From Ignavibacteria bacterium (lineage in GTDB: Bacteria > Bacteroidota > Ignavibacteria > Kapaibacteriales > UBA961): a DNA stretch of 47,037 nt. Shown piece by piece: positions 8,547 through 17,550 of the stretch; positions within the stretch are counted from its first letter, which is position 1; each line of letters begins with the position of its first letter. The notes under the pieces were generated by a model, which was not told the origin of the DNA, made no database searches, and saw nothing but the letters and a program-made list of their open reading frames with translations. The DNA lies in NCBI GenBank assembly GCA_947491315.1, contig CANLII010000019.1:1-47037 (forward strand). The letters run 5' to 3'. Made by a program: the position numbers and the translations under genes.

Positions 8547-9887
8547 ATGTCAGCATATAAACCTACATATGCCGTTCAGGCCGAAGATGTATTAGAAGAA
8601 TTAGGGAAATACATCTTGGCAGATGGCTTTGAAATTATCTACGATGAGATTGGGAGTCATGGTACATACTTGAAAGATGCTAAAACCGGCAGAGAGTACC
8701 TTGATTTCTTTACATGTTTTGCCTCCACTCCTATTGGTCAGAATCATCCAAAGATGCTTGAACCGAGTTTTGTGGAATATTTGGGTAGAATTTCGGTCAA
8801 TAAACCATCAAACTCTGATTTATATTCAGAGTCGATGGCAAGTTTTGTGAAAACCTTCTTTGAAATTGCGGTTCCATCTGCTTTCACCTATAGCTTTTTC
8901 ATTGAAGGTGGGGCAATGGCCATTGAAAATGCATTAAAGATTGCAATAGATTGGAAGGTGAGAAAGAATTTTTTGAAAGGGTATAGGGAAGAAAAAGGAC
9001 ATCAGATTTTACATTTCCGTGAGGCATTTCATGGAAGATCAGGATATACGATGTCTTTAACTAATACAGATCCAACAAAAACGGCATTATATCCGAAGTT
9101 CCCATGGCCGAGAGTATTGAATCCAAAGATGTTGTTTCCTATGATAGGACAAAACCTTGAGCATGTTCTTGCAGCAGAGGATGAGTCGATTGCCCAAATC
9201 AAAAAGGCATTTCATGAACATAAGGATGATATTGCGGCAATCATTATTGAGCCAATTCAGGGTGAAGGTGGAGACAATCATTTCAGACCTGAATTCCTCC
9301 AAGCTTTGAGAGAAATTGCTGATGAACAAGATGCATTGTTGATTTTTGATGAAGTTCAAACCGGTGTTGGTCTCACCGGAACCATGTGGGTACATGAACA
9401 ATTGGGAGTTACTCCCGATATCATGGCATTTGGAAAGAAGATGCAAGTTTGTGGTGTGGTAGCCACAAATCGCATAGATGATATTCCTGATCATGTATTC
9501 AAAGTTTCCAGCAGAATTAATTCCACATGGGGTGGAAGCTTGACAGATATGGTAAGAGCAACAAGATATCTTGAGATTATTGAAGAAGATAATCTAGTTG
9601 ATAATGCTAGAAATATGGGTAATGTATTACTATCTTCACTCAATACATATACGGAAGAATTTCCGGATATAATGAGCAATGCTAGAGGTCGAGGATTATT
9701 TGCGGCATTTGATTTGAAGGATGCTGAAACTCGTGATAGATTTAGAAGTCATTGTTATGACTCAGGACTCATCATCCTGGGATGTGGTGAGAAGTCGGTG
9801 CGATTTAGGCCACCCTTGACATTATCAGAAGATGAATTGAATAGAGGACTGAAGATCATTCATGAAGCCATCAAACATTCAGTATAA
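8547..9887 (+). CDS. lat: L-lysine 6-aminotransferase (lysine epsilon-aminotransferase)
   Basis: The 446-residue protein is a class III PLP aminotransferase that matches lysine epsilon-aminotransferase closely along its length. Diagnostic stretches are NKPSNSDLYS, FFIEGGAMAIENALK, FHGRSGYTMSLTNT, the PLP Asp in IFDEVQTG, and FGKK at 295-298 containing the Schiff-base lysine. NSTWGGSLTDM follows. The enzyme moves the epsilon-amino group of lysine to 2-oxoglutarate, giving the semialdehyde that cyclises to piperideine-6-carboxylate. This is the first step of lysine catabolism to 2-aminoadipate. The gene stands alone between a divergent gene and a terminator; no aminoadipate semialdehyde dehydrogenase or beta-lactam gene is nearby. 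An A/G-rich AGAGGAAAA precedes the ATG and may act as a weak ribosome-binding site. Confidence 0.93.
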   Translation: MSAYKPTYAVQAEDVLEELGKYILADGFEIIYDEIGSHGTYLKDAKTGREYLDFFTCFASTPIGQNHPKMLEPSFVEYLGRISVNKPSNSDLYSESMASFVKTFFEIAVPSAFTYSFFIEGGAMAIENALKIAIDWKVRKNFLKGYREEKGHQILHFREAFHGRSGYTMSLTNTDPTKTALYPKFPWPRVLNPKMLFPMIGQNLEHVLAAEDESIAQIKKAFHEHKDDIAAIIIEPIQGEGGDNHFRPEFLQALREIADEQDALLIFDEVQTGVGLTGTMWVHEQLGVTPDIMAFGKKMQVCGVVATNRIDDIPDHVFKVSSRINSTWGGSLTDMVRATRYLEIIEEDNLVDNARNMGNVLLSSLNTYTEEFPDIMSNARGRGLFAAFDLKDAETRDRFRSHCYDSGLIILGCGEKSVRFRPPLTLSEDELNRGLKIIHEAIKHSV

Positions 9888-9914
9888 AAAAAGACCGCCA
9901 ATTGGCGGTCTTTT
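9887..9914. terminator. Bidirectional terminator between lat and rseP
   Basis: Arms AAGACCGCCA and GGCGGTCTT flank a very short loop, with an A run on the left and TTTT on the right. It closes both the lysine aminotransferase gene and the minus-strand carA-rseP operon. Confidence 0.85.
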
Positions 9915-9920
9915 CATTTG

Positions 9921-11303
9921 TTATTTGAGCAAATCATTGATCGTTATCAGGAGGAATAAAATAAGCAGTAAGGCCACGCCGACTTGCTGAACAAGCATCT
10001 TTATTTTTATGGGTACTTCCTTTCCGGTGATACCCTCAATGATGATGAATACAAGATGTCCACCATCGAGAGCGGGAAGCGGCAGAATATTGATAACGGC
10101 TATAGAAACTGATAATGAGGCAACAAGAAGCAGGAAGCTTGCCCAGCCCTGATCTGCTTGTTTTCCGGCTATTTTAGCGATTTGTACAGGACCACCGATT
10201 GTTTCTGATACAGACATTGTGCCTTGAAAAATTCCGGATATGGTCTTGAAAAATAATGTCACATTCATGACTGTTTGATCAAGGCCCAAACCTGCTGATT
10301 CAATCAATGAAAAATCTATGTGTTTTGTTGGTCCGACATATTCCTGTGTTGTTTGAACACCAATACGATATCTATTTGTTGAGCCATCATACTTGGGAAT
10401 GATAGTATCGCTTTTATCTTTTGTACCTGATTTCCAGGTGACATACATTGGTTTGGATTGATTTTTTTTCACATAGTCAACGAAATCTTCAACACCGAGC
10501 ATCGTATTTCCATTGATTGTCTGAATCGTATCGCCTGCTTTCATTCCTGCTTTTTCAGCAGGCATTATTGACTCCACAGCAGCAATAACCACCCGAATTC
10601 CATCGGGTGCAATGCCAATGCCTTTTTTCTGTGTCAAAGATTCGACCAGCGCTCTACCATCTGCAGAAATATTGAGGGTTTGGCCATTTCGTTTGACAGA
10701 GATATTGCGATTTTCTCCAAAATTGTCAAGAGTCAAGGCTTTTGTGATATCTTCCCAAGTAAACACAGGCTGTGCATTAATGCTGATGATCTTATCACCG
10801 GATTGTAATCCAGCTTTTTCCATCACCGAACCTTTTTGAACAGATGCGATTGTGGTTACAGTGCTGACATCTTTGCCTTCGCTGAAGATGATTCCTGAAT
10901 ATAAAAGGAATGAAAATACAAAATTGAATAGTACTCCGGCACTGATCACCGCAGCCTTACTCCAAGCATTCTTTGATCGAAATTCATAAGGTTTTGGGCT
11001 ACTTTGCATCTGGTCTTTGTCAAAGCTTTCATCAATCATTCCGGATATCTTAACATATCCTCCGATAGGTAAAAGACAAAGCCGATAATCAGTGTGATCG
11101 CCTCCATCCCAGTCTTCCGGTAAATCGCCGAATGTGAATCCGGTGATTTTATTCCAACCGAATAGTCTCATGCCCATGCCAATTGCAAAAATTTCGGCGC
11201 GCATGCCAGTAGCTCTGGCAATAAGAAAATGTCCGAGTTCATGAACGGTTACGATTATGACGATAACCTTGATGAACTGTATGAGTGAATTCAATGATTC
11301 CAT
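9921..11303 (-). CDS. rseP: RIP metalloprotease RseP (site-2 protease)
   Basis: The 460-residue protein carries the zinc-binding HELGH at 21-25 in the first membrane helix and the second metal motif LPLPALDGGH near 408-417 in a later helix. Two PDZ-like modules lie between them (roughly 145-215 and 225-300), the second with a clear GMKAGDTI loop. This is the RseP/MMPA layout: regulated intramembrane proteolysis of anti-sigma factors and clearance of signal peptides in the inner membrane. An ECF sigma/anti-sigma pair further along the window is a possible but unproven target. It is the last gene of the carA-paaG-PFK-rseP run, 74 nt after the PFK-family stop. Confidence 0.93.
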   Translation of the reverse strand: MESLNSLIQFIKVIVIIVTVHELGHFLIARATGMRAEIFAIGMGMRLFGWNKITGFTFGDLPEDWDGGDHTDYRLCLLPIGGYVKISGMIDESFDKDQMQSSPKPYEFRSKNAWSKAAVISAGVLFNFVFSFLLYSGIIFSEGKDVSTVTTIASVQKGSVMEKAGLQSGDKIISINAQPVFTWEDITKALTLDNFGENRNISVKRNGQTLNISADGRALVESLTQKKGIGIAPDGIRVVIAAVESIMPAEKAGMKAGDTIQTINGNTMLGVEDFVDYVKKNQSKPMYVTWKSGTKDKSDTIIPKYDGSTNRYRIGVQTTQEYVGPTKHIDFSLIESAGLGLDQTVMNVTLFFKTISGIFQGTMSVSETIGGPVQIAKIAGKQADQGWASFLLLVASLSVSIAVINILPLPALDGGHLVFIIIEGITGKEVPIKIKMLVQQVGVALLLILFLLITINDLLK

Positions 11304-11377
11304 GTGTATTCCTTATGCATCAAATGTGAAATTACAATGACGCAGAGATTGCGATAGTAAGTGCAAGATGAACTCAA

Positions 11378-12385
11378 TCAGCGAAGTGCTATTGCAAAAT
11401 CGATGATCTCATTCGGTATCCCTACATGATTTGTCTGTGTATCATCCGCTGCAATATCCAGCGGAATGGGCGTTGGAGCATGTCCGGTGTAAAAGGCAGT
11501 GTAAAAACCACTGTCAGCATATGCATAAGCGTCTTTCACCATTCGATAAGCAACCCAACTTGCGCGAATGATATCTGCTACTGCTGCTTTACCACCTCTT
11601 TGAAAATAACTCATGTCAACAGTACGGATTTCATGAATGACATTTCTTTTTTTGAAGATGTCTTCGAGTGTTTTGCGAATGGTATGTACATCTTGATCAT
11701 ATCCTTCAGCAACGATAATGCGTGTATCGCGGTCACGTTCTTCTATCATAGTTGCGAGATATTCATAATCAACATGTTCGCCCGGACAAATAACATATTC
11801 CGCGCCAGACGCAATGCCGGAATAAAATGCCAAATATGCGGAATCTCTTCCCATTGATTTGATTAAGTACACTCGTCTGTGAGAAGATGCTGTATCCTTG
11901 ATCCACTCGAGCATTTCATGACTCTTGTCCAAAGCGCTATAAAAACCAATAGATGAGCCGAATGAATTGCATACGTCATTATCTATGGAACCAGGCGCAC
12001 AGAGAACTTTTGTTTTTATTTTATCGGCTTTAATGAATGTATTGATCGCATGTGCCGCTTTGATGCTTCCATTTCCACCACAAACAAACAGATAATCTAT
12101 CCGATTGTCGTGAAGATTTCTCGCCGCGCTTTCTTGCAAAATTTGATCTGTGGCAAGTTCAGGCACGCGAACTGTTCCAAGAATAGTTCCACCGGCAGAT
12201 GCTATGCCGGCCACTGAGCCTTTGTCCAATTGTCGGAAATCATTGTAAATCAACCCTTTCCAACCATCAAGTACACCCCAAACAGATGTTTCAGTTCTGA
12301 TATTAAGTGTGGATCGTACAATTGCACGAACAAAAGCATTCATGCCTGAACTATCTCCACCACCGGTTAGGACTGCAAATTTCAT
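11378..12385 (-). CDS. 6-phosphofructokinase family protein with divergent active site
   Basis: At 335 residues this has the size and motif order of bacterial PFK. The ATP-site start GGGDSSGMN is at 8-16, PGSIDND at 131-137 includes the catalytic Asp (D135), MGR is at 178-180, AEG near 227, and QRGG at 262-265. Several key positions differ. The Mg/nucleotide motif GGDGS is GGNGS (N105 for Asp103 of E. coli), and the fructose-6-phosphate loop after QRGG lacks the equivalents of E. coli His249 and Arg252. The fold and base catalysis therefore look kept, but metal and sugar-phosphate binding may be changed. It may be a true PFK with drift or a kinase for another substrate, so I give no symbol. 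It lies 21 nt after the PaaG-like gene on the same strand. Confidence 0.8.
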   Translation of the reverse strand: MKFAVLTGGGDSSGMNAFVRAIVRSTLNIRTETSVWGVLDGWKGLIYNDFRQLDKGSVAGIASAGGTILGTVRVPELATDQILQESAARNLHDNRIDYLFVCGGNGSIKAAHAINTFIKADKIKTKVLCAPGSIDNDVCNSFGSSIGFYSALDKSHEMLEWIKDTASSHRRVYLIKSMGRDSAYLAFYSGIASGAEYVICPGEHVDYEYLATMIEERDRDTRIIVAEGYDQDVHTIRKTLEDIFKKRNVIHEIRTVDMSYFQRGGKAAVADIIRASWVAYRMVKDAYAYADSGFYTAFYTGHAPTPIPLDIAADDTQTNHVGIPNEIIDFAIALR

Positions 12386-12406
12386 TGATTCTTCCTGTGA
12401 TATATA

Positions 12407-13192
12407 CTACCGTCCAATAAATTCGGGGGCTCTTTTTTCTATGAATGCTTTCACGCCTTCGACATAATCGTGCGATTCTCCGGCCAATTGCTGATACTCG
12501 GCTTCAAGCTCCAGCATATGTTCGAGGTTTGCTGTCTGCGCATTTTGCAAAAGTAATTTCACATAGCCATAACTCTGCGTCGGACCCTCAGCATACTTTT
12601 TAGCCATTGCCTGCAAACCGTCAGCAAATGCACCGGGATGCAATACTTGATTTACCATTCCCAGGGCCAATGCTTCATCGGCTGAAATTGGTTTATTCAA
12701 AGTGGCAAATTCAAAAGCTTTCGCGTATCCGAGCATTTTTGTATAAAAAAATGTTGCACCGGAATCAGGAATCAATGCGATTCCGATAAATGCTTCAACA
12801 AGCTTTGCGGATGCATTCATGATGCGTACATCGCATGCCAGTGCAAGCGAAAGACCTGCACCTGCAGCAACACCATTGATACCTGCAATAACCGGTTTGG
12901 GTAAACTTGTGATCAAGCGAATGATCGGATTATATCTTCTTTCGAGAGAATCTTTCAGAGAGCGCTTTCCGCCTCCGCTTGGAGCATCTTTCAAATCTTG
13001 GCCTGAGCAAAATGCCTTGCCCGCACCTGTCAATACAACACACCTAATTTCATCATTGTCATGTGCATGTTGAAATGCTGATTGCAAATCACCGGTGAGT
13101 TGCTCATTGCAGGCATTATAAGAATCCGGCCTATTGAGTGTTATGGTATAAATGCCCGAATTCAATTCTGTTAGTATGGTTTCATATGACAT
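12407..13192 (-). CDS. paaG: PaaG-like enoyl-CoA hydratase/isomerase
   Basis: The 261-residue crotonase-fold protein shows the oxyanion-hole motifs AFCSGQDL near 60-67 and NGVAAGAGLSLALACD near 106-121. It matches PaaG in specific features: YNPIIRLI with PKPV, LIPDSGATFF with D143 equivalent to the catalytic Asp of PaaG, and the end pattern EYQQLAGESHDYVEGVKAF. PaaG isomerises ring-1,2-epoxyphenylacetyl-CoA to the oxepin, and related enzymes act as delta3-delta2-enoyl-CoA isomerases in beta-oxidation. No other phenylacetate ring-oxygenase gene is adjacent, so either role is open. It sits between carA and the PFK-family gene with 21 nt gaps on both sides, an arrangement typical of one transcript. 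Confidence 0.85.
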   Translation of the reverse strand: MSYETILTELNSGIYTITLNRPDSYNACNEQLTGDLQSAFQHAHDNDEIRCVVLTGAGKAFCSGQDLKDAPSGGGKRSLKDSLERRYNPIIRLITSLPKPVIAGINGVAAGAGLSLALACDVRIMNASAKLVEAFIGIALIPDSGATFFYTKMLGYAKAFEFATLNKPISADEALALGMVNQVLHPGAFADGLQAMAKKYAEGPTQSYGYVKLLLQNAQTANLEHMLELEAEYQQLAGESHDYVEGVKAFIEKRAPEFIGR

Positions 13193-13213
13193 GGTTAATT
13201 TCCATCAAGATGA

Positions 13214-14344
13214 TCAAGCTGTTTCCGCTGACATCATTTCTATGAATTGTTTAAAGAGATAATCGGAATCATGGGGTCCAGGAGCAGCTTCCGGGTGATA
13301 TTGCACTGAAAACACAGGCAATTCACGATGTCTGATACCTGATAGTGTATTGTCATTCAAATTGACATGTGTTGCTTCAAGACATGAAGGTAGGTTTTCT
13401 TGATCAACGGCAAAACCATGATTCTGAGATGTGATTTCGATCTCTCCGGAAATCAAATTTTTCACGGGATGATTTCCACCTCTATGACCAAAGCGAAGTT
13501 TATATGTTTTTGCTCCAAATACCAATCCAAGCAATTGATGACCAAGACAAATACCAAAAGTAGGTATCCCTGATTTCATCAATTCAGTGATTGTCTCAAT
13601 GGCATGAATGGTAGCCGATGGATCACCCGGGCCATTGGAAAGAAAAATTCCATGAGGATTCATCGCAAGAATCTCTTCGGCTTTGGTTTGGGCAGGGAAT
13701 ACCGTGATATCGCATCCATATGCAGATAATCTTCGAAGTATATTTCTTTTGATGCCATAGTCAAGAGCGGCAATACGATATCTTTTTTGGACATTAATCA
13801 GAGGATCTTGAATCAAATCTTCTTGTTTGGCTTCATACTGATATGGTGCAGAACAAGTTACACCCAAAGTCAAATCCAGACCTTCCATCGAGGGGATTTG
13901 CCGAGCTTCATTAATCAATGTCTGTTCATCCTTCCCTTGTGCTGAAATAATGCCACGCATTACTCCTTCACTTCGAAGAATTCGTACTAATTGTCTTGTG
14001 TCAAGACCTTGAATTCCAATATGACCTTGCTCTTGCATCAAATCTTGTAATGAACCGGTTGCTCTCCAATTGGAATATGTTCTGGAACATTCCTTGACAA
14101 TGATTCCCTCAACTTTCAATGAATCAGATTCGAAATCTTGGGGATTAACGCCATAATTTCCAATATGTGGATAGGTGAATGTCATGATTTGACCTTTATA
14201 ACTTGGATCAGACATGATTTCTTGATATCCGGTGATGGATGTATTAAACACAACTTCACCTCTGGCTTCTACATTCAAATCACCAAAAGCCTTCCCGCGG
14301 AAGATCATGCCATTTTCTAAGGCCAAAACTGCATCGTTATTCAT
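13214..14344 (-). CDS. carA: Carbamoyl-phosphate synthase small subunit
   Basis: The protein has the two domains of CarA: the N-terminal small-subunit domain (FNTSITGYQEI, DPSYKGQ, TYPHIGNYG) and a class I glutamine amidotransferase with nucleophile C266 in FGICLGHQ and His350/Glu352 in YHPEAAPG. It releases ammonia from glutamine for carbamoyl phosphate used in pyrimidine and arginine synthesis. The frame opens at 14386, but I choose the ATG at 14344. The family starts at ALENG a few residues later, and a TATTTTTG -7 box covers 14384-14391, so the upstream ATG would not be transcribed. The large subunit carB is not in the window. It heads the minus-strand run into paaG, the PFK family gene and rseP. 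Confidence 0.95.
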   Translation of the reverse strand: MNNDAVLALENGMIFRGKAFGDLNVEARGEVVFNTSITGYQEIMSDPSYKGQIMTFTYPHIGNYGVNPQDFESDSLKVEGIIVKECSRTYSNWRATGSLQDLMQEQGHIGIQGLDTRQLVRILRSEGVMRGIISAQGKDEQTLINEARQIPSMEGLDLTLGVTCSAPYQYEAKQEDLIQDPLINVQKRYRIAALDYGIKRNILRRLSAYGCDITVFPAQTKAEEILAMNPHGIFLSNGPGDPSATIHAIETITELMKSGIPTFGICLGHQLLGLVFGAKTYKLRFGHRGGNHPVKNLISGEIEITSQNHGFAVDQENLPSCLEATHVNLNDNTLSGIRHRELPVFSVQYHPEAAPGPHDSDYLFKQFIEMMSAETA

Positions 14345-14383
14345 GGTATCGACAAAAATTTCAGTAAGTACAGGATAGATAGG

Positions 14384-14391
14384 CAAAAATA
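14384..14391 (-). promoter_or_regulatory. Candidate -7 box for the carA operon
   Basis: TATTTTTG on the minus strand fits TAnnTTTG and lies 40 nt before the chosen carA start. No good -33 TTTG is seen at the usual spacing, so this is a half-site call. Confidence 0.35.
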
Positions 14392-14538
14392 GGAAAATTC
14401 GTGCAGATAGGGGACTGTATGATGTGGATTTGATGTGGATAACAGGTGTATAACCATTGTAATTTTTCTACACTTGAAATGTCTTTGAAGGTATATCAAT
14501 CTTATGACCAATAAATGCTACTTGAAGTCTCTTTTTTC

Positions 14539-14569
14539 TTTGTTCAAACCGATAATCCCGTGTAATTTG
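14539..14569 (+). promoter_or_regulatory. Bacteroidota-type promoter candidate for the Omp28-like gene
   Basis: TTTG, 20 nt, TAATTTG, ending 49 nt before the ATG. Same layout as the candidates upstream of the membrane protein and of the last gene in the window. Confidence 0.45.
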
Positions 14570-14618
14570 TAGGGGTTAAAAATAAAAAGCCATCACTAAT
14601 AATAAACGGAGTTAATCC

Positions 14619-17498
14619 ATGAGAGTCTTATCCTCATTCTTGCGCAAGGCATTGCTCTTTGCACTTATTGCGATGCTTGCAGTGCAGGTATCAGATGCGC
14701 AGTCTAAAAGACGCGTATACATTGAAAAGTACACCGGCGCATGGTGTCAATATTGTCCCAATGGCGCAGTTGCATTTGACCAATTGGGTCAGCAATACAC
14801 TGATGAAGAAGTGATCATGGTTGCCGTACATCAAAATGATGGAATGTCCATGACCAATCAAGGTGATTTTCAGCCATATATCAATGGCGTTCCTAGTGGC
14901 TCTGTAAGTAGAATCTACAATGGTATCAGTCCTGGAGCTTGGGCTGGTTATGTCCCTGCTATAATTAGCCAAGATGCTGCTGTTGAAGTGAATTTAAAAA
15001 ATGTTTCTTTCAATAGTGGAACACGCAGAGTTACATGTACTTTGGAAGCAAAAGTAAATCGTGACATCACCGGTCCGGTTCGTGTGAATGTTGTTGTTGT
15101 TGAAGACAGCGTAGTTGGTTCAGGAAACCCCTACGACCAAGTAAATGCTTTCAATACTCAGTCAGGTCATCCTTTTTATCAAAGAGGGAATCCAATTAAG
15201 AATTATCCACACAGACATGTTGCAAGATTCATGGCTGATGGTACTTGGGGCGCAACAGGCGTGATTCCTGATAATCCAAAAGCAGGTGCAGTTTATACAA
15301 AACAGTATTCTTTCACTGTGAATGCTTCATGGAAACCTGATCGCATGTCATTGGTTGGTTTGGTACAAAAGTATTCAGACAATGTTGGTGCTCGTGAAAT
15401 TTTGCAAGCGGTTGAAGAATCACTTCTCATTCGTAGTACACGCGCAACTCTTGATCAAGTTGAACCACCATATTTGAAGGTTGCGGCAGGTGGAAAGAAA
15501 ACACAGGTAATAAAAGTCACCAATGACAATAATATGACATTAACTTTTGACATGTCTGTAAATGATACAAAATCTGTTTTACCTGCAGATTGGACAGCAT
15601 CAGTTGAACCACAATCCTTGACATTGGCAAAAGGCGCATCAGAATTGGTGACAGTAACAATCGAATCACCTACCTCAATTCCTGAGGCTGAATTGACAAC
15701 AGTTGTTATTGATGCAAATCCTAGAGAAGAAGCGAATACAAAGCCAAAAACAACATCCACAAGTTTGTATGTATTGCCTGAGACTGCAAAAGCGGCAATC
15801 GTCTATGAATTGAATATCAATCAATTCAATGATTTGTACAAAGATGCCATCAAGTATACAGACAGATTCGGTCCTGCATTTGTAAAATTACCAAATAATG
15901 CAACATTACTTGAAGCATATAAAGATCAATTCAAAGTATATGTATTCAGTGTTTTTGGTGGTGGATTATTGAATGGTCAAATCTATAATGGTTCATCAAT
16001 TGGTAATACCACAGATCTTAATCCACTCGCAAAAACTGTTTCAAATATGCTTGCTGAAGGTAAGAGAGTATTGCTTTCTGCACCTCAATCAATGTGGTGG
16101 GCATTTGACAAAACAGCAAATACAGCAGCCGGAAAAAATCTGGATGTATTGAATTTCTTTAATAATACATTGAAACTTCAATTCACAAAAACTGAACCGC
16201 GTTACACTTTAAGTGGAAGTTCAGTTACATTGAAGCCATATGGTGTGAAAGGATTTGATAATGATTCCATCGGTGATCAATTCAATGGAATGGCAAATCA
16301 GAATTTCACCAATCATGTCTTCTTTACAGATATCTTCAAATTGGCTTCCGGTTCACCATGCGTTCCTGTTTTGTATTCCGATAATAGCAATGCAAATCTT
16401 GTGGGTGTTCGTTATACAAATGCTCAAGGTGGTAAGCTCGTATTCGTGACTCAGCCAATCGAAGCATTTGATAGTTTTGTGACACGCGAAACCTTTATCA
16501 GAAAATCAATGGAATGGCTTGCAGGTGATATTTTTGTTGTTGCCAAGAAGCCTGTATTGACTCTCAATTCAGATGTGAAGTTCGGTCCATTGGAAGTCGG
16601 ACAAAAGAAAGAGATGACCACAGATATCAGCAATACAGGCGAAGCTGATTTGGTTATATCTTCTTTGGGTTTGAGTGGCTCCAGCGCAAGTGTATTCTCC
16701 ATCGTGAATAAACCAACATTGCCAATGACATTGAAGACCGGTGAATCTGCAAAGATCACACTTGAATTTGCACCAAAAGAAAAGAAATCCTATTTGGCTT
16801 CATTAGATTTCACATCCAATGATGGCGGAGTAGATAATTCAACTTCAGGCGTTGATCTTCTTGGTGAAGGAACTGTAACGGTTCCTGATGTTCCTGCGCT
16901 TGCCGGTATTGCAGATCTCAATCTTGGTCAAACATCTACTATGATCGAGAAAACACTCTCCCTCAACAATAATATTGATGGTGAAATCAAAGTAACCGGT
17001 GCAACAATCTCCGGTGCTGATCAATCAGCATTTTCATTGTCAGTACAGCAAGGCACAATTCCAAAAGGTCAAAAATTCCAAACTAAGGTTACATTTACTC
17101 CAACCAAAGATGGAATTCATACAGCTGTCTTGACATTGAACACTCTTGTGACTTCCACAAATAAGACAGGTACATATACAGTCAACCTCACTGGTGAAAA
17201 GCAAGCTGTATCAGGTGTGAAGGAAGATCGTATGTTTTCTGGCTCAGTGAATGTAATGCCTAATCCTACAACAAGTGATGCATATGTCACATTCAATGTT
17301 GCAGAACCAACACATATGACAATCACTGTTACTTCACTCAATGGTCAAGTATTGTTCACTGCTCAAAATCGCAGTTTTGATCAAGGTTCACATGCATTCC
17401 AATTGCCTGTTGGATCATTTGCTACAGGACAATACACTGTGACACTCCGCTCACAGAGCGGTGCCACAATGTCAATTCCTTTCAGCGTGATCAGATAA
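14619..17498 (+). CDS. Omp28-like secreted protein with CxxC thioredoxin-like motif and T9SS sorting domain
   Basis: The 959-residue protein has a Sec signal peptide (cleavage likely after SDA, about residue 27). An Omp28/thioredoxin-like N-terminal domain follows, with C43-x-x-C46 in AWCQYCPNG. From about residue 270 it has beta-sandwich modules, and near 646-740 an ASH/choice-of-anchor-type domain typified by VGQKKEMTTDISNTGEADL. A second such module spans about 765-860. The last ~80 residues (from MPNPTTSD near 880) form a type A T9SS sorting domain, so the mature protein should reach the cell surface. Omp28 is a Porphyromonas surface protein of unclear function; the CxxC pair suggests disulfide chemistry outside the outer membrane. 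It is a single-gene unit with its own promoter candidate and a strong terminator. Confidence 0.85.
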   Translation: MRVLSSFLRKALLFALIAMLAVQVSDAQSKRRVYIEKYTGAWCQYCPNGAVAFDQLGQQYTDEEVIMVAVHQNDGMSMTNQGDFQPYINGVPSGSVSRIYNGISPGAWAGYVPAIISQDAAVEVNLKNVSFNSGTRRVTCTLEAKVNRDITGPVRVNVVVVEDSVVGSGNPYDQVNAFNTQSGHPFYQRGNPIKNYPHRHVARFMADGTWGATGVIPDNPKAGAVYTKQYSFTVNASWKPDRMSLVGLVQKYSDNVGAREILQAVEESLLIRSTRATLDQVEPPYLKVAAGGKKTQVIKVTNDNNMTLTFDMSVNDTKSVLPADWTASVEPQSLTLAKGASELVTVTIESPTSIPEAELTTVVIDANPREEANTKPKTTSTSLYVLPETAKAAIVYELNINQFNDLYKDAIKYTDRFGPAFVKLPNNATLLEAYKDQFKVYVFSVFGGGLLNGQIYNGSSIGNTTDLNPLAKTVSNMLAEGKRVLLSAPQSMWWAFDKTANTAAGKNLDVLNFFNNTLKLQFTKTEPRYTLSGSSVTLKPYGVKGFDNDSIGDQFNGMANQNFTNHVFFTDIFKLASGSPCVPVLYSDNSNANLVGVRYTNAQGGKLVFVTQPIEAFDSFVTRETFIRKSMEWLAGDIFVVAKKPVLTLNSDVKFGPLEVGQKKEMTTDISNTGEADLVISSLGLSGSSASVFSIVNKPTLPMTLKTGESAKITLEFAPKEKKSYLASLDFTSNDGGVDNSTSGVDLLGEGTVTVPDVPALAGIADLNLGQTSTMIEKTLSLNNNIDGEIKVTGATISGADQSAFSLSVQQGTIPKGQKFQTKVTFTPTKDGIHTAVLTLNTLVTSTNKTGTYTVNLTGEKQAVSGVKEDRMFSGSVNVMPNPTTSDAYVTFNVAEPTHMTITVTSLNGQVLFTAQNRSFDQGSHAFQLPVGSFATGQYTVTLRSQSGATMSIPFSVIR

Positions 17499-17515
17499 GA
17501 TATCGAGATATGATT

Positions 17516-17550
17516 AAGCCCCGATTCCATTTGGAGCCGGGGCTTTTTTT
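17516..17550 (+). terminator. Rho-independent terminator after the Omp28-like gene
   Basis: Arms AAGCCCCG and CGGGGCTT flank a loop of about 12 nt and are followed by a run of T. It overlaps the last bases of the convergent TauE-type gene. Confidence 0.85.

Noticed and set aside
11426-11857. 143-codon plus-strand frame opposite the PFK-family gene
   Set aside because: It is a shadow frame; the PFK motifs are unmistakable on the minus strand.
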